DNA of 64,000 nucleotides from JAKVBH01 sp049800955 (GCF_049800955.1 NZ_JBNAGA010000002.1:682001-746000), one strand, 5' to 3'. Shown: positions 37,880 to 46,538, numbered from the stretch's first letter. Made by a program: numbers and translations. Notes: generated by a model from the sequence alone, not told the origin.

Positions 37880-38971
37880 CTACCGCAGTGACGTCATCCC
37901 CGTCTGCGCCATTGCAATGCTGAGCTCATCGCTCAACACATCCCAAAGCTGGTCCAGCCCATCGCGCCCAGCCGCGGCCATCGCGAATTGCAAAATCCTA
38001 CCAAAGAAGACGAAATCCGCGCCCGCATCCATCGCCTTGAGCGCATCCTCGCCGGAGCGCAAACCGCTGTCGTAGAAAATGGGAAAGTCCGGCCCCAAAG
38101 CCTCGCGCATCGCTGGCAGCATCGCGAAGGGTGACGGCGCGCTTTCCAGCTGGCGCGCACCGTGGCTGGAGACCTGCACCGCATCGACGCCCGCCGCCTT
38201 GAGCTTGCGCGCGTCGTTCACATCCAGAACGCCTTTGACAACGAGTTTGCCCGGCCAAGCGTCACGCACCCGGTGCAGCGTGCTCCAATCGGCTTTGGCG
38301 CGGCTCTCGGTGCGGTCAAACTCAAAGCCGTCCATCTCGAAATTGGCCATCTGCGGACGGCCATTGGCGAGCGTGGAGAGCGACCATCGGGGGTGCAGCG
38401 CGAAATCGACGAACTGCCGGGGGCCGATCTTGAAGGGCATCTTGAAGCCATGACGCAGCTCACGCGGGCGACGCCCGACCTCAGGCACATCGACCGTCAG
38501 GACCAGAACCTCATAGCCTGCGCCGCGCGCCCGTTCGATGAGCTTGAAGCTGCCCGTGCCGTCGCCGCTGAAATAGAGCTGGAACCACGCGTTGCCTTCG
38601 GCGAGCTCCAGTATTCGCTCCATAGGCGTTGAGGCCACGGTAGAGACGCCATGGGGGATGTTATAACGCGCGGCCAAACTGGCCAGCATTTCGTCTGCGG
38701 CGGGGCAGGCAAGATTGCACATGCCCATGGGCGCGATACCGAAGGGGCGCTGCGCGGTTTTGCCAAAAAGCGGTATGTCCAGTGTTCGGGCGCTGACATC
38801 ACGCAGGATCCGCGGCTTCAGCAGATGCGCATCCAACGCGGCCCGGTTGCGCGCGGCACCCGTCTCAGACCCGGCGGCGCCATCGATATAGTCAAAGACC
38901 ATCCAGGGCAGCCGCCGTTTGGCCAGCCGCCGCGCATCCTCGGCTGAGTGAATATGCGCGGCAGCCCCCAT
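37880..38971 (-). CDS. FMN-dependent alpha-hydroxyacid dehydrogenase, probable sulfolactate dehydrogenase (SlcD-like)
   Basis: 363 aa of the lactate/mandelate dehydrogenase-glycolate oxidase family: FDYIDGAAGSE, PFGIAPMGMCNLACPAADEM, WFQLYFSGDG, KLVVKGVLDVNDARK. The active-site segment reads VSSHGARQLESAPSP rather than the usual SNHGGRQLDGAPA; the catalytic His and Arg are kept. It lies 3 bp after comE. In Roseovarius nubinhibens a membrane-bound SlcD oxidises sulfolactate to sulfopyruvate, the ComDE substrate, so that role is inferred here from context. Confidence 0.78.
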   Translation of the reverse strand: MGAAAHIHSAEDARRLAKRRLPWMVFDYIDGAAGSETGAARNRAALDAHLLKPRILRDVSARTLDIPLFGKTAQRPFGIAPMGMCNLACPAADEMLASLAARYNIPHGVSTVASTPMERILELAEGNAWFQLYFSGDGTGSFKLIERARGAGYEVLVLTVDVPEVGRRPRELRHGFKMPFKIGPRQFVDFALHPRWSLSTLANGRPQMANFEMDGFEFDRTESRAKADWSTLHRVRDAWPGKLVVKGVLDVNDARKLKAAGVDAVQVSSHGARQLESAPSPFAMLPAMREALGPDFPIFYDSGLRSGEDALKAMDAGADFVFFGRILQFAMAAAGRDGLDQLWDVLSDELSIAMAQTGMTSLR

Positions 38972-38974
38972 TAC

Positions 38975-39529
38975 TCAGGCCTCAATCGCTTTCATAAAGC
39001 GATCCTTGATGACGACCGGGTCCATCGTGATGACGGGCATCTTGGCGTTGCCGCTGTCACATTTCACGACCATCACGGTGCCGACTTGTGCATCAATCGC
39101 CTCTTGCAGCGCCTTGCCGGTATCGACATCCATGACTTCCACGACATTCTCGCACCCCGCGGCGCGCGCCATGCCCGCCAGATCGGTTTTCTGGCCGGTA
39201 TAGGTCGGCTGATCCCCTGTGGAGCCGTAGGAGCCGTTGTCGATGATCATCAGGATGTAATTGGGGGGCATGTTGTTGCCAATCGTCGGCAGGGTACCGA
39301 GATTGGTCAGGACAGAGCCGTCCCCATCGATGGAGATCACCGTCTTGGGTTGAGCCAGAGCCAGCCCCAGACCAATGGAGGAGGCAAGGCCCATCGTGCC
39401 CAGCATGTAGAAGTTGGTCGGCTGATCATCGATGGCATGCAGCTCCTGGGAGGGGATGCCGATGTTGCAGACAATGAGCTGGTCGCGCAGGATCGGGGCG
39501 ATTTCCTTGAGAATTTCAGAACGGATCAT
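38975..39529 (-). CDS. comE: Sulfopyruvate decarboxylase beta subunit
   Basis: 184 aa from the ATG at 39529 in the ATGA overlap with comD. The thiamine-diphosphate motif is SIDGDGSVLTNLGTLPTIGN, ending IIDNGSYGSTGDQPTYTGQ. With the alpha subunit it decarboxylates 3-sulfopyruvate to sulfoacetaldehyde. Phosphonopyruvate decarboxylases are close relatives, but the split subunits and the neighbouring HpsN-like enzyme favour the sulfonate. Confidence 0.85.
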   Translation of the reverse strand: MIRSEILKEIAPILRDQLIVCNIGIPSQELHAIDDQPTNFYMLGTMGLASSIGLGLALAQPKTVISIDGDGSVLTNLGTLPTIGNNMPPNYILMIIDNGSYGSTGDQPTYTGQKTDLAGMARAAGCENVVEVMDVDTGKALQEAIDAQVGTVMVVKCDSGNAKMPVITMDPVVIKDRFMKAIEA

Positions 39530-40032
39530 TGGTCGCCGTAGCCTCCCCAGAAATTGGCATCGGTCAGTATCGCGACCGGTTTGTTGCACATGAAGGTGTA
39601 CTTCAGGATCATGTCGAGCTCTTCGACATCCGATTGGTTGTGGAAGTGATAGGTCGGGATGTTCATCTGCGCCAGAAGCGCCTTGGTATGCACCGCCATC
39701 TCCACCTGACAGGCCACCGGCTCGCGCAGCTCACCGCGATAGGAAATGATCATCGGCAGCGGCATCCGGTAGTACTGGATCAGCGTGGCCAACGTGTTGA
39801 TCGTGACGCCGATCGCCGTGTTCTGCATGATGATTGCCGGGCGCTTGCCGCCCATGAAGGCCCCCGCACAAAGCCCCATGCCCTCGTCTTCCTTGTTGGA
39901 CGGGATATGGAAAATCTTCTCATGCTTGTCGATCTCGTCGATCACGCCCGCGAGCTGCTTGCAGGGCACAGTGGTCACAAAGGAGATGTCATTGGCGACA
40001 AGATCATCGGTGATCTTCTTGTCGATGTTCAT
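39526..40032 (-). CDS. comD: Sulfopyruvate decarboxylase alpha subunit
   Basis: 168 aa from the ATG at 40032 (MNIDKKITDDLVANDISFVT). It is the pyrimidine-binding half of a split ThDP enzyme, with the activating Glu in PSNKEDEGMGLCAGAFMGGK. YYRMPLPMIISYRGELREP is conserved in ComD proteins. It is translationally coupled to comE and lies 53 bp after the universal stress protein gene. Confidence 0.85.
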   Translation of the reverse strand: MNIDKKITDDLVANDISFVTTVPCKQLAGVIDEIDKHEKIFHIPSNKEDEGMGLCAGAFMGGKRPAIIMQNTAIGVTINTLATLIQYYRMPLPMIISYRGELREPVACQVEMAVHTKALLAQMNIPTYHFHNQSDVEELDMILKYTFMCNKPVAILTDANFWGGYGDQ

Positions 40033-40085
40033 TGCGGTTTGCCTTTCGGGTTGCGCGCAGATGGTCTGCGCAAGGGTCTGGGATC

Positions 40086-40496
40086 TCAGTAGCTGCGGTG
40101 GACATGAACCGCGCAGGGCGCGTGTTGCACGACGCGCGCGGCGGTGGAGCCAATCAGGTAGTCGCGCAGGTCCGGGCGGTGAGAGCCCATGACAATGCAA
40201 TCGACGTTGCGCTCGTTTGCGAAATCGATGATCGCGCGGTGGGTGTGGCCATTGATGAGATGCGCCTCAACGCCCTCGATGCCGGCGGTCTTCTCCTCCA
40301 GAAGGGCTCGCGCCCGCTCAAGAGCTTTTCTGGAGATCGCGTCATCAATGAAGGCGGCGGCGGCGCCAGAGGGGGCCTCAAAAACATGCAGCGCGTGGAT
40401 TTCACCTGTCCCGCCGGTCAGGGCACGCGCGATCTCAAGAGTTTGGGCGGAAATGCCATGGTCCAGTGCCATGGGAACCAGAATTTTACGATACAT
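40086..40496 (-). CDS. Universal stress protein (UspA family)
   Basis: 136 aa from the ATG at 40496, with AAAGGACG upstream. A single Usp domain: MYRKILVPMALDHGISAQTL and the ATP-binding C-terminus VMGSHRPDLRDYLIGSTAAR with VVQHAPCAVHVHR. It is embedded between the dehydrogenase and decarboxylase genes of the sulfonate operon, so it should be co-expressed; its role there is unknown. Confidence 0.9.
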   Translation of the reverse strand: MYRKILVPMALDHGISAQTLEIARALTGGTGEIHALHVFEAPSGAAAAFIDDAISRKALERARALLEEKTAGIEGVEAHLINGHTHRAIIDFANERNVDCIVMGSHRPDLRDYLIGSTAARVVQHAPCAVHVHRSY

Positions 40497-40524
40497 GAGA
40501 CGTCCTTTCAAAATGCGAGGGAGA

Positions 40525-41505
40525 CTAGCTCCAAGGGTCAAGTACAATCTTGGGGGAGGCAACGTGGCCCGCGCGGAGGTCCTGAAAGGCCTGCCAGCCA
40601 TCGCTGAGCGGTCTGCGCAGGGTCCAGTCGAGCGGTCCGAGGCGTCCGTCAAACAGCGCCTCGGCCGTGTCGCGAAAGTCTTGCATTGTGTAGGTGTAGG
40701 TGCCGATGAAGCTGATTTCCTGCAGCGTCAAGCGGCGGGTATCGAGGCCATCGGCATTGTCTCCCAACCCCACATGCGCGATGACGCCGCCCGGCGCGGC
40801 CAGAGCGCAAGCCGCAGCACGGGTTGCCGCAAAGCCCACCGCGTCAATGACGACAGGAAAGAGCCCGTCTGCCTGCGGCGTCACCTCTTGCCCGCAGTGT
40901 TCCTCCAGAAAGGCGCGGCGCGCGTCATGGGGTTCCACGACCAGCACATCCCTGACGCCCATGGCCTTCAGCGCGAGGGCGGCTGCAAGGCCAATGGCGC
41001 CGCCCCCCAACACAACCGCCTTGCGCTCCATGCCGGGATGCAGAGCAGCCAGTGCGAGTTTGGCTGTGTGCCAGCTTACGGCGAGAGGTTCCGCGAGGGC
41101 GGCCTTTTCCAGCGGCACATGGTCGGGCACCTGCACGAGATTGCGCTCCGGCATGCAGACATATTGCGCAAACGCCCCCTCTCGCGGCGGCATCGAGATG
41201 ATCTCGCGGTTGGGGCAAATGTTTTCGCGCCCCGCCTTGCAGGCCGGGCATGTCCCGCAGGAGACAAGCGGGTTGATCGTGACGCGTGCCCCGTCCAGTG
41301 GGCCGCCCTGCACAACGCCCGCAGCCTCGTGGCCAAGGATCAATGGCGCGGGGCGGCGCTCATCATGGCCGAGATAGGCGTGCATGTCCGAGCCGCAAAT
41401 GCCGACAGCGTCGATCCGGATGAGATGCTCATCCGCGCGTGCGTCAGGCGTGGCCACATCGCGATACCCGAGCGTTTCCACGCCATCGTAAACGAGTGCT
41501 TTCAT
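40525..41505 (-). CDS. Zinc-dependent alcohol dehydrogenase, probable DHPS 2-dehydrogenase
   Basis: 326 aa from the ATG at 41505, overlapping the SDR stop (ATGA). A medium-chain dehydrogenase: catalytic zinc ligands in GICGSDMHAYLGHDE and ILGHEAAGVV, structural zinc cysteines in SCGTCPACKAGRENICPNRE, and NAD-binding VLGGGAIGLAAALALKAMG. In DHPS pathways two 2-dehydrogenases (HpsO and HpsP) interconvert the DHPS enantiomers through a ketone; this and the SDR next to it fit those roles. Which is HpsO and which HpsP I cannot settle. Confidence 0.82.
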   Translation of the reverse strand: MKALVYDGVETLGYRDVATPDARADEHLIRIDAVGICGSDMHAYLGHDERRPAPLILGHEAAGVVQGGPLDGARVTINPLVSCGTCPACKAGRENICPNREIISMPPREGAFAQYVCMPERNLVQVPDHVPLEKAALAEPLAVSWHTAKLALAALHPGMERKAVVLGGGAIGLAAALALKAMGVRDVLVVEPHDARRAFLEEHCGQEVTPQADGLFPVVIDAVGFAATRAAACALAAPGGVIAHVGLGDNADGLDTRRLTLQEISFIGTYTYTMQDFRDTAEALFDGRLGPLDWTLRRPLSDGWQAFQDLRAGHVASPKIVLDPWS

Positions 41506-42263
41506 TTTGCGGTAAACCCCCCGTCGACCATGAGGACCTGACCCGTCACATAGCTTGACGCCTCCGAGCACAGGAAAAGCAGCGGGCCGTCCAGATCTTC
41601 AAGCTTGCCATTGCGACCCAGACAGGTCTGCGCGGCATTGCGTGCGGCGCGGGCTTCGTCGTCAAACACCGCTTGTGTGAGCTCTGTCGGGAAAAATCCG
41701 GGGCCAATGGCATTGGCGGTGATACCGTGGGCCGACCAGGCTTCGGCCATGGCGCGCGTGAGCTGGCCTATGGCGGCCTTGGTTGCACCGTACGCGATAC
41801 CACCGGGAAAGGCGCGCGTGGTCTGCAACGAGGCAAAATTCACGATCCGACCCCAGCCCTTGGCCCGCATCGCAGGCACGAAGGCGCGGCTGACAAAAAA
41901 CGGGGCAGAGAGGTTGAGCGCCAGCGTCGTGTCCCAGCCATCATCGGTGACATCATCTGCCGCCTCGCGCATGTTGACCCCTGCGGCATGCACAACGATG
42001 TCAGGCGGGCCAAAAGGAGCGGCGCAGTCTTCCGCCAGAGCGTTCACCCGGTCGCGCTGCGCAATATCTGCGGGCACGGCTGCGGCGGACGCGCCCAGCT
42101 CACCCACGAGGGACGCAAGCGCCTCTTGTCTGCGCGCCACCCCCACGACTTTTGCGCCAGCACCTGCCAAAGCCACGGCTGCGCGGCGCCCCAATCCGGA
42201 GCTTGCCCCGGTAATGACGGCGACGCGACCCGTAAGGTCAAACAGGTGGCGCGGATCAGCCAT
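41502..42263 (-). CDS. SDR-family dehydrogenase, probable DHPS 2-dehydrogenase
   Basis: 253 aa from the ATG at 42263, overlapping the hpsN stop by 8 bp. A classical short-chain dehydrogenase: VAVITGASSGLGRRAAVALA, NMREAADDVTDDGW, Ser in NFASLQTTRAF, YGATKAAIGQL (Tyr and Lys) and the C-terminal SYVTGQVLMVDGGF. It is second in the sulfonate operon. With the zinc enzyme it probably interconverts R- and S-dihydroxypropanesulfonate. The substrate is inferred from context only. Confidence 0.84.
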   Translation of the reverse strand: MADPRHLFDLTGRVAVITGASSGLGRRAAVALAGAGAKVVGVARRQEALASLVGELGASAAAVPADIAQRDRVNALAEDCAAPFGPPDIVVHAAGVNMREAADDVTDDGWDTTLALNLSAPFFVSRAFVPAMRAKGWGRIVNFASLQTTRAFPGGIAYGATKAAIGQLTRAMAEAWSAHGITANAIGPGFFPTELTQAVFDDEARAARNAAQTCLGRNGKLEDLDGPLLFLCSEASSYVTGQVLMVDGGFTAK

Positions 42264-43563
42264 TGACCGACAGATCGAAGTTCTCGCCGGGGAAGTATTT
42301 GGCGAGCCGGACATCTGCGGCGCGCGCATGCCCTTCCATGCCTTCCAGACGAGAGATGCGGGCCGTGGCTTGAGCGATCTGTTTGGAGCCTTCACGCGTG
42401 GCGCGCTGCCACGTGACGATCTTCATGTATTTGTGCACGCTCAAACCGCCCGTATAATTCGCAGCGCCCGATGTCGGCAGAACGTGGTTCGTGCCGGTGG
42501 CCTTGTCCCCGTAGGAGACGGTTGTTTCCTCGCCAAGGAAGAGCGAGCCATAGCACGTCAGCCGCTCAAGCCACCAATCGAGATCTTCGGCCTGAACGGT
42601 CAGATGCTCCGGCGCATATGCGTCTGACGTGGCGGCCATTTCTTCGCGGTCGGCACAGAGGATCACCTCCGCATAATCGCGCCACGCGGCGGTGGCGTTT
42701 TCGCGGTTCAACTCAGGCAAATCGGCGATCAGGCCCGGAACCATGTCCATGACCTTCTCCGCCAGAGCCCGATCATCCGTGACCAGCCAGACCGGTGAAT
42801 TGTAGCCATGCTCGGCCTGGCTCACGAGGTCGGTCGCAACGATATGGGCGTCGGCTGTCTTGTCCGCGAGGATGAGGCTGTCGGTCGGGCCTGCGATCAT
42901 ATCGATGCCCACACGGCCAAAGAGAATACGCTTGGCTTCGGCCACGAATTGATTGCCCGGGCCCACGAGGATGTTGGCCTTGGGCAGGCCAAAGAGGCCA
43001 AACGTCATCGCAGCAACGCCCTGAACGCCGCCCATGGCCATGATCTTGTCCGCGCCGCAGATATGGGCCGCATAGATGATCGCAGGCGCCACGCCGACAC
43101 CGGGGCGGGGCGGCGAACAGGCCGTGATGTGGCGGCACCCGGCGACCTTGGCGGTCGTGACCGTCATGATCGCGCTGGCGATGTGGCTGTAGCGTCCGCC
43201 GGGCACGTAGCAGCCCGCCGCATCCACCGGGATCGCTTTTTGACCGGCGATCATGCCCGGCACGATCTCAACTTCGACATCCGAGACAGTCGCCTTCTGC
43301 GCTTCAGCAAAGCGGCGCACGTTGTCATGGGCAAACCGAATGTCTTCTTTCAGCTTTTCGGGCACCAATTCGCACGCGGCCTCAATCTCTTCAGCCGTGA
43401 GCAAGACGTTGCCCTCGTATTGATCAAACTTTGCCGCATATTCCATCGCCTTGGCGTCGCCGCCCGCTTCGATATCATCCAGAATACCCGTGACGATCTC
43501 ATGGGTTTTCGAGGCATCAGACTTGGCTGTGAGCTCAGCCTTCTTGAGATATTCGCGGGGCAT
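42256..43563 (-). CDS. hpsN: HisD-like sulfopropanediol 3-dehydrogenase (HpsN)
   Basis: 435 aa. It looks like histidinol dehydrogenase: VDAAGCYVPGGRYSHIASAI, ANILVGPGNQFVAEAKRILF, zinc ligands in LVSQAEHGYNSP, the catalytic Glu-His in YAPEHLTVQ and GTNHVLPTSGAANYTGGLSV. It is not beside any histidine gene but leads an operon with comDE and two alcohol dehydrogenases. HpsN is a known HisD homologue that oxidises 2,3-dihydroxypropane-1-sulfonate to 3-sulfolactate with two NAD+. The name follows from context; a histidine role is the alternative. Confidence 0.85.
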   Translation of the reverse strand: MPREYLKKAELTAKSDASKTHEIVTGILDDIEAGGDAKAMEYAAKFDQYEGNVLLTAEEIEAACELVPEKLKEDIRFAHDNVRRFAEAQKATVSDVEVEIVPGMIAGQKAIPVDAAGCYVPGGRYSHIASAIMTVTTAKVAGCRHITACSPPRPGVGVAPAIIYAAHICGADKIMAMGGVQGVAAMTFGLFGLPKANILVGPGNQFVAEAKRILFGRVGIDMIAGPTDSLILADKTADAHIVATDLVSQAEHGYNSPVWLVTDDRALAEKVMDMVPGLIADLPELNRENATAAWRDYAEVILCADREEMAATSDAYAPEHLTVQAEDLDWWLERLTCYGSLFLGEETTVSYGDKATGTNHVLPTSGAANYTGGLSVHKYMKIVTWQRATREGSKQIAQATARISRLEGMEGHARAADVRLAKYFPGENFDLSVNG

Positions 43564-43627
43564 ATCGTGCGTCCTGTCGTTGTGGGTGGTCTTGGCCGTG
43601 CGATTCTGACGCGGCGTTCTGCGAATA

Positions 43628-43664
43628 TGTAAGCGCTTGCAAGATGCAAATGCAAGCGCTTACA
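43628..43664. promoter_or_regulatory. Double LacI-type operator between hpsN and its regulator
   Basis: TGTAAGCGCTTGCA (43628-43641) and TGCAAGCGCTTACA (43651-43664) are exact mirror copies around AGATGCAAA, giving a 37-bp inverted repeat. Each half contains the self-complementary AAGCGCTT typical of LacI-family sites; centres are 23 bp apart. Confidence 0.75.
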
Positions 43665-43693
43665 TTGGGGGTGTCACAAATGTCGAGCGAGCA

Positions 43694-44719
43694 ATGTCGC
43701 GCAGCGATTCCGTCCCCACGTTAGAAGATGTTGCCCGCGCCGCAGGTGTGTCCACGGCGACGGTATCGCGGTGTTTGAACAAGCCTGACAAGGTCGTGGC
43801 CACCACGCGTGAACGGGTCCTGGCGGCGGTGGAACAGCTGGGCTACACGCCTCATTTCGGCGCGCGCATCATGGCGGCCCGGCAGACTTTCACGATTGGC
43901 GCCATCATTCCCACGATGGAAAACGCGATCTTTGCGCAAGGGTTGCAGGCGTTTCAGGAAGCGGTGCATGCGCGGGGCTATACGCTTTTGGTGTCCTCAT
44001 CGGCCTACCAGCCGGAACGGGAAGCCGAACAAATCCGCACGTTGCTGTCGCGGGGGGCGGATGGGCTTCTTCTGATCGGGTATGATCGCGATCCCGAAAC
44101 CTACAAGATGCTCGCCCAGAAGCGGACGCCCGTTTTGGCCACCTGGGCCTATGACGCGACACAGGCCATCCCGGCGGTCGGGTTTGATAATCACGCGGCG
44201 ATGTTTGCCTTGGCCCAGCATGTTCTGTCACTTGGTCACGCCCATATTGGCGTGATTTCAGGGATGACACGTGGCAATGATCGCGCCGCAGAGCGGCTGA
44301 CAGCGATCCGTCTTGCGGCGGCCGGGGCGGGCTTGGGCGCCGAGGCGCTGCCCGTGATCGAGACGCCTTACAGCATTGAAAATGGTGCGGAGGCCTTTGC
44401 AGAGCTCATGCGTCGCACACTGAGGCCCAGTGTGGTTCTGTGCGGCAATGATGTTCTTGCAGCAGGGGCGGTGCGGCAGGCCGCGGCGATGGGGCTGCGG
44501 GTGCCGGAAGATGTGTCGATCACAGGATTTGACGACATTGAGCTCGCCCGCGTCGTCACGCCTGCGTTGACGACTGTCCATGTCCCGCATCGGGCCATGG
44601 GCGCGAAAGCTGCTGAAGTCTTGATCAATATGGTTGAAGGGGGCACGAACGCGCCCTCGATCGCCTTGGAGACGACGCTCAAATTGCGCGCGTCCCTTGG
44701 TCCTCCAAAACTCCCCTGA
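43694..44719 (+). CDS. LacI-family transcriptional regulator
   Basis: 341 aa from the ATG at 43694. The N-terminal HTH reads TLEDVARAAGVSTATVSRCL, then ARQTFTIGAIIPTMENAIFA opens the periplasmic-binding-like domain, which ends with ISITGFDD-like SITGFDDIELARVVTP. Divergent from hpsN, with the double operator between. It most likely represses the sulfonate operon until an intermediate such as DHPS or sulfolactate binds. The ligand is inferred. Confidence 0.92.
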   Translation: MSRSDSVPTLEDVARAAGVSTATVSRCLNKPDKVVATTRERVLAAVEQLGYTPHFGARIMAARQTFTIGAIIPTMENAIFAQGLQAFQEAVHARGYTLLVSSSAYQPEREAEQIRTLLSRGADGLLLIGYDRDPETYKMLAQKRTPVLATWAYDATQAIPAVGFDNHAAMFALAQHVLSLGHAHIGVISGMTRGNDRAAERLTAIRLAAAGAGLGAEALPVIETPYSIENGAEAFAELMRRTLRPSVVLCGNDVLAAGAVRQAAAMGLRVPEDVSITGFDDIELARVVTPALTTVHVPHRAMGAKAAEVLINMVEGGTNAPSIALETTLKLRASLGPPKLP

Positions 44720-44786
44720 CATCGGCGCATTGCACGGCCGAGGCCAGGGCTGCGCCGCCAAATGCGGTGTGATGTGACCGCCGGGT

Positions 44787-45119
44787 CTAGCCTTCCCGCA
44801 TAGGTTCGGGGTGGACCGGTGCGCCATGCGGTGTCGAGAGATAGGCGCTTTCCCAATTGGCCTTCATTTCCTGCAATTGCCCCTGCGTGGCCAGTTTGCG
44901 GGAGATCAGCATGTGCTCCAGCGCCCTAACCCAGGCTGTGAAGTAGTCCGACCCACCGTCGAGCGCCCGTGTCGCCCCATCGGTCTTGAGCTGGGCGCCA
45001 AAGACATCGACCCAGTCCGGCCACGAAAAGTGACCCGCTTCTTGCAAGGCCACCGTTACGGCAAAGACCTCGGCATGCCAGGGCTCTTCAAAGGGCGGTG
45101 GATTTGGCGCAGCGCTCAT
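44787..45119 (-). CDS. Nitrile hydratase accessory protein
   Basis: 110 aa from the ATG at 45119, overlapping the beta-subunit stop (ATGA). PFEEPWHAEVFAVTVALQEA, then GHFSWPDWVDVFGAQL and YFTAWVRALEHMLISRKLA are typical of the small activator related to the beta-subunit N-terminus, needed for metal insertion into the alpha subunit. It is last of the three-gene operon. Confidence 0.88.
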   Translation of the reverse strand: MSAAPNPPPFEEPWHAEVFAVTVALQEAGHFSWPDWVDVFGAQLKTDGATRALDGGSDYFTAWVRALEHMLISRKLATQGQLQEMKANWESAYLSTPHGAPVHPEPMREG

Positions 45120-45811
45120 TCTGTCGCGGGCAGGAGATAGCTCTCCCACAGATCAAGCACCATGACATCGTCCGGGGCCTCGGCCACATCTCCCCAAAGT
45201 TCCCGCGCGGTGAACGCCACCGCGTAGAGCGGTTCTGGCGCTTCACCCAATCCGTGCGCATTGCTGTCGGGGAGGACATGGGTGCCATGGTGCAGAACGA
45301 TCTTGCCGCGCCGCCCCATGGCGTATTGCGGCAGGCGGGTATGGCCGCCGGGCACGGCCGTATTGGGGCTATGGGCGCGTGTCTGCACGATGTCGCCCAC
45401 AGCAAAGCGCGGCGCGCGGTCGCTGTCGCGGGTATAGGGCGTGAGGCGGCGTTGGGAGGCCGAGACGTCTTCGGCGCGCAGGGCTTTTTCATGCAACGCC
45501 CCCGCCACTGCGGCCGGTTTGCCTTCTGCGGCGTCGGTAAAGTCCTGCGGCGTCGCGATGCCTTTGGCGACCAACAGATTGGCCATGCCCGCCATCCACT
45601 TCTCGTAGTAACTGAAGCGGGCGTAGTCCTTTGGCGGGAGGCTTTCGCGGGCATGACGGCTTGTATCAATGCTCCAGGCGCCAATGCTGCCGCTGGCCAC
45701 TGTGATGGCCATGGCGCGGCCATGCCAATCAGCGTGAAACACGCGGTCGTCCTCTGTGCCGGTGACTGGCCCATCGCCGTAGCGTCCGCCCATATCGTGG
45801 ATGCGGCTCAT
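45116..45811 (-). CDS. nthB: Nitrile hydratase beta subunit
   Basis: 231 aa from the ATG at 45811. The N-terminus MSRIHDMGGRYGDGPVTGTE is diagnostic, followed by YYEKWMAGMANLLVAKGIAT and a C-terminal SH3-like barrel (FAVGDIVQTRAHSPNTAVPG, HTRLPQYAMGRRGKIV). With the alpha subunit it hydrates nitriles to amides in the cytoplasm. It overlaps both the alpha-subunit stop and the accessory gene start. Confidence 0.93.
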   Translation of the reverse strand: MSRIHDMGGRYGDGPVTGTEDDRVFHADWHGRAMAITVASGSIGAWSIDTSRHARESLPPKDYARFSYYEKWMAGMANLLVAKGIATPQDFTDAAEGKPAAVAGALHEKALRAEDVSASQRRLTPYTRDSDRAPRFAVGDIVQTRAHSPNTAVPGGHTRLPQYAMGRRGKIVLHHGTHVLPDSNAHGLGEAPEPLYAVAFTARELWGDVAEAPDDVMVLDLWESYLLPATE

Positions 45812-46428
45812 GTTGTCCGCTCCGCTGTGGCGGCAAGGCCCGTGCCGATCATGGCGTTGCGCGACACAAGATCGGCCAGCGCGTCTTCGCTCAACTGTTC
45901 CGTGCCTTCTGGTCGCATCGGGATAACAAGGTAGCGGACCTCGGCCGTACTGTCCCAAACACGCACGGACTGGCCGGGCAGAAGCGATACGCCAAAATCC
46001 TCAAGAACCGCACGGGGCTCACGGACAGCGCGCGCGCGGTAAGCGTCGGATTTATACCATCCCGGTGGAATGCCCAGAACGGCCCAGGGGTAGCAACTGC
46101 ACAAGGTGCAAACGACGAGATTGTGGGTCTCCGGCGTATTCTCGACGGCGACCATGTGTTCGCTCTGACGTCCCTGGAAGCCAAGTTCGGCAATGGCGCT
46201 CGTGGCATCTTCCATAAGCCGGGCCTTGAACGCCGGATCCGTCCAGGCGCGGGCGACGACACGCGCGCCGTTTCGCGGGCCGATCTCGTTTTCATAGAGA
46301 TCAATCAGCGCATCAACCGCCTCGGGATCGATGAGCCCCTTGCTGACCAGCACGCTTTCGAGCGCTTTGACACGCAAGGCGGGGTCTGAGGGCAGATGGC
46401 TGTAGGGATGGTCACTATCATGCGGCAT
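45808..46428 (-). CDS. nthA: Nitrile hydratase alpha subunit, cobalt type
   Basis: 206 aa from the ATG at 46428, with AAAGGATT upstream. The metal-claw motif VVCTLCSCYPWAVLG carries three cysteines; Thr in C-T-L-C-S-C marks the cobalt type (iron types have Ser). The rest (DPAFKARLMEDATSAIAELG, WDSTAEVRYLVIP) is normal. First gene of the operon; an amidase to use the product is not in the window. Confidence 0.94.
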   Translation of the reverse strand: MPHDSDHPYSHLPSDPALRVKALESVLVSKGLIDPEAVDALIDLYENEIGPRNGARVVARAWTDPAFKARLMEDATSAIAELGFQGRQSEHMVAVENTPETHNLVVCTLCSCYPWAVLGIPPGWYKSDAYRARAVREPRAVLEDFGVSLLPGQSVRVWDSTAEVRYLVIPMRPEGTEQLSEDALADLVSRNAMIGTGLAATAERTT

Positions 46429-46501
46429 GGCAATCCTTTCGAGTGGATGTCATTTCCGCATTTTGCCGCCCAGCTGTCAATTCGCGCAGCAGGTCGGGTT
46501 G

Positions 46502-46532
46502 GTGTGGCGCAACGCTCAGGGCTGCGCCACAC
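46502..46532. terminator. Stem-loop after hemY
   Basis: GTGTGGCGCA and TGCGCCACAC form a perfect 10-bp stem directly after the hemY stop and 74 bp before the nitrile hydratase start. There is no T-run. Confidence 0.6.
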
Positions 46533-46538
46533 GAAAGC

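Noticed and set aside
42256..43563. Histidinol dehydrogenase (hisD)
   Set aside because: The fold is right, but the operon context is DHPS/sulfolactate catabolism, so HpsN is preferred. Kept as the stated alternative.
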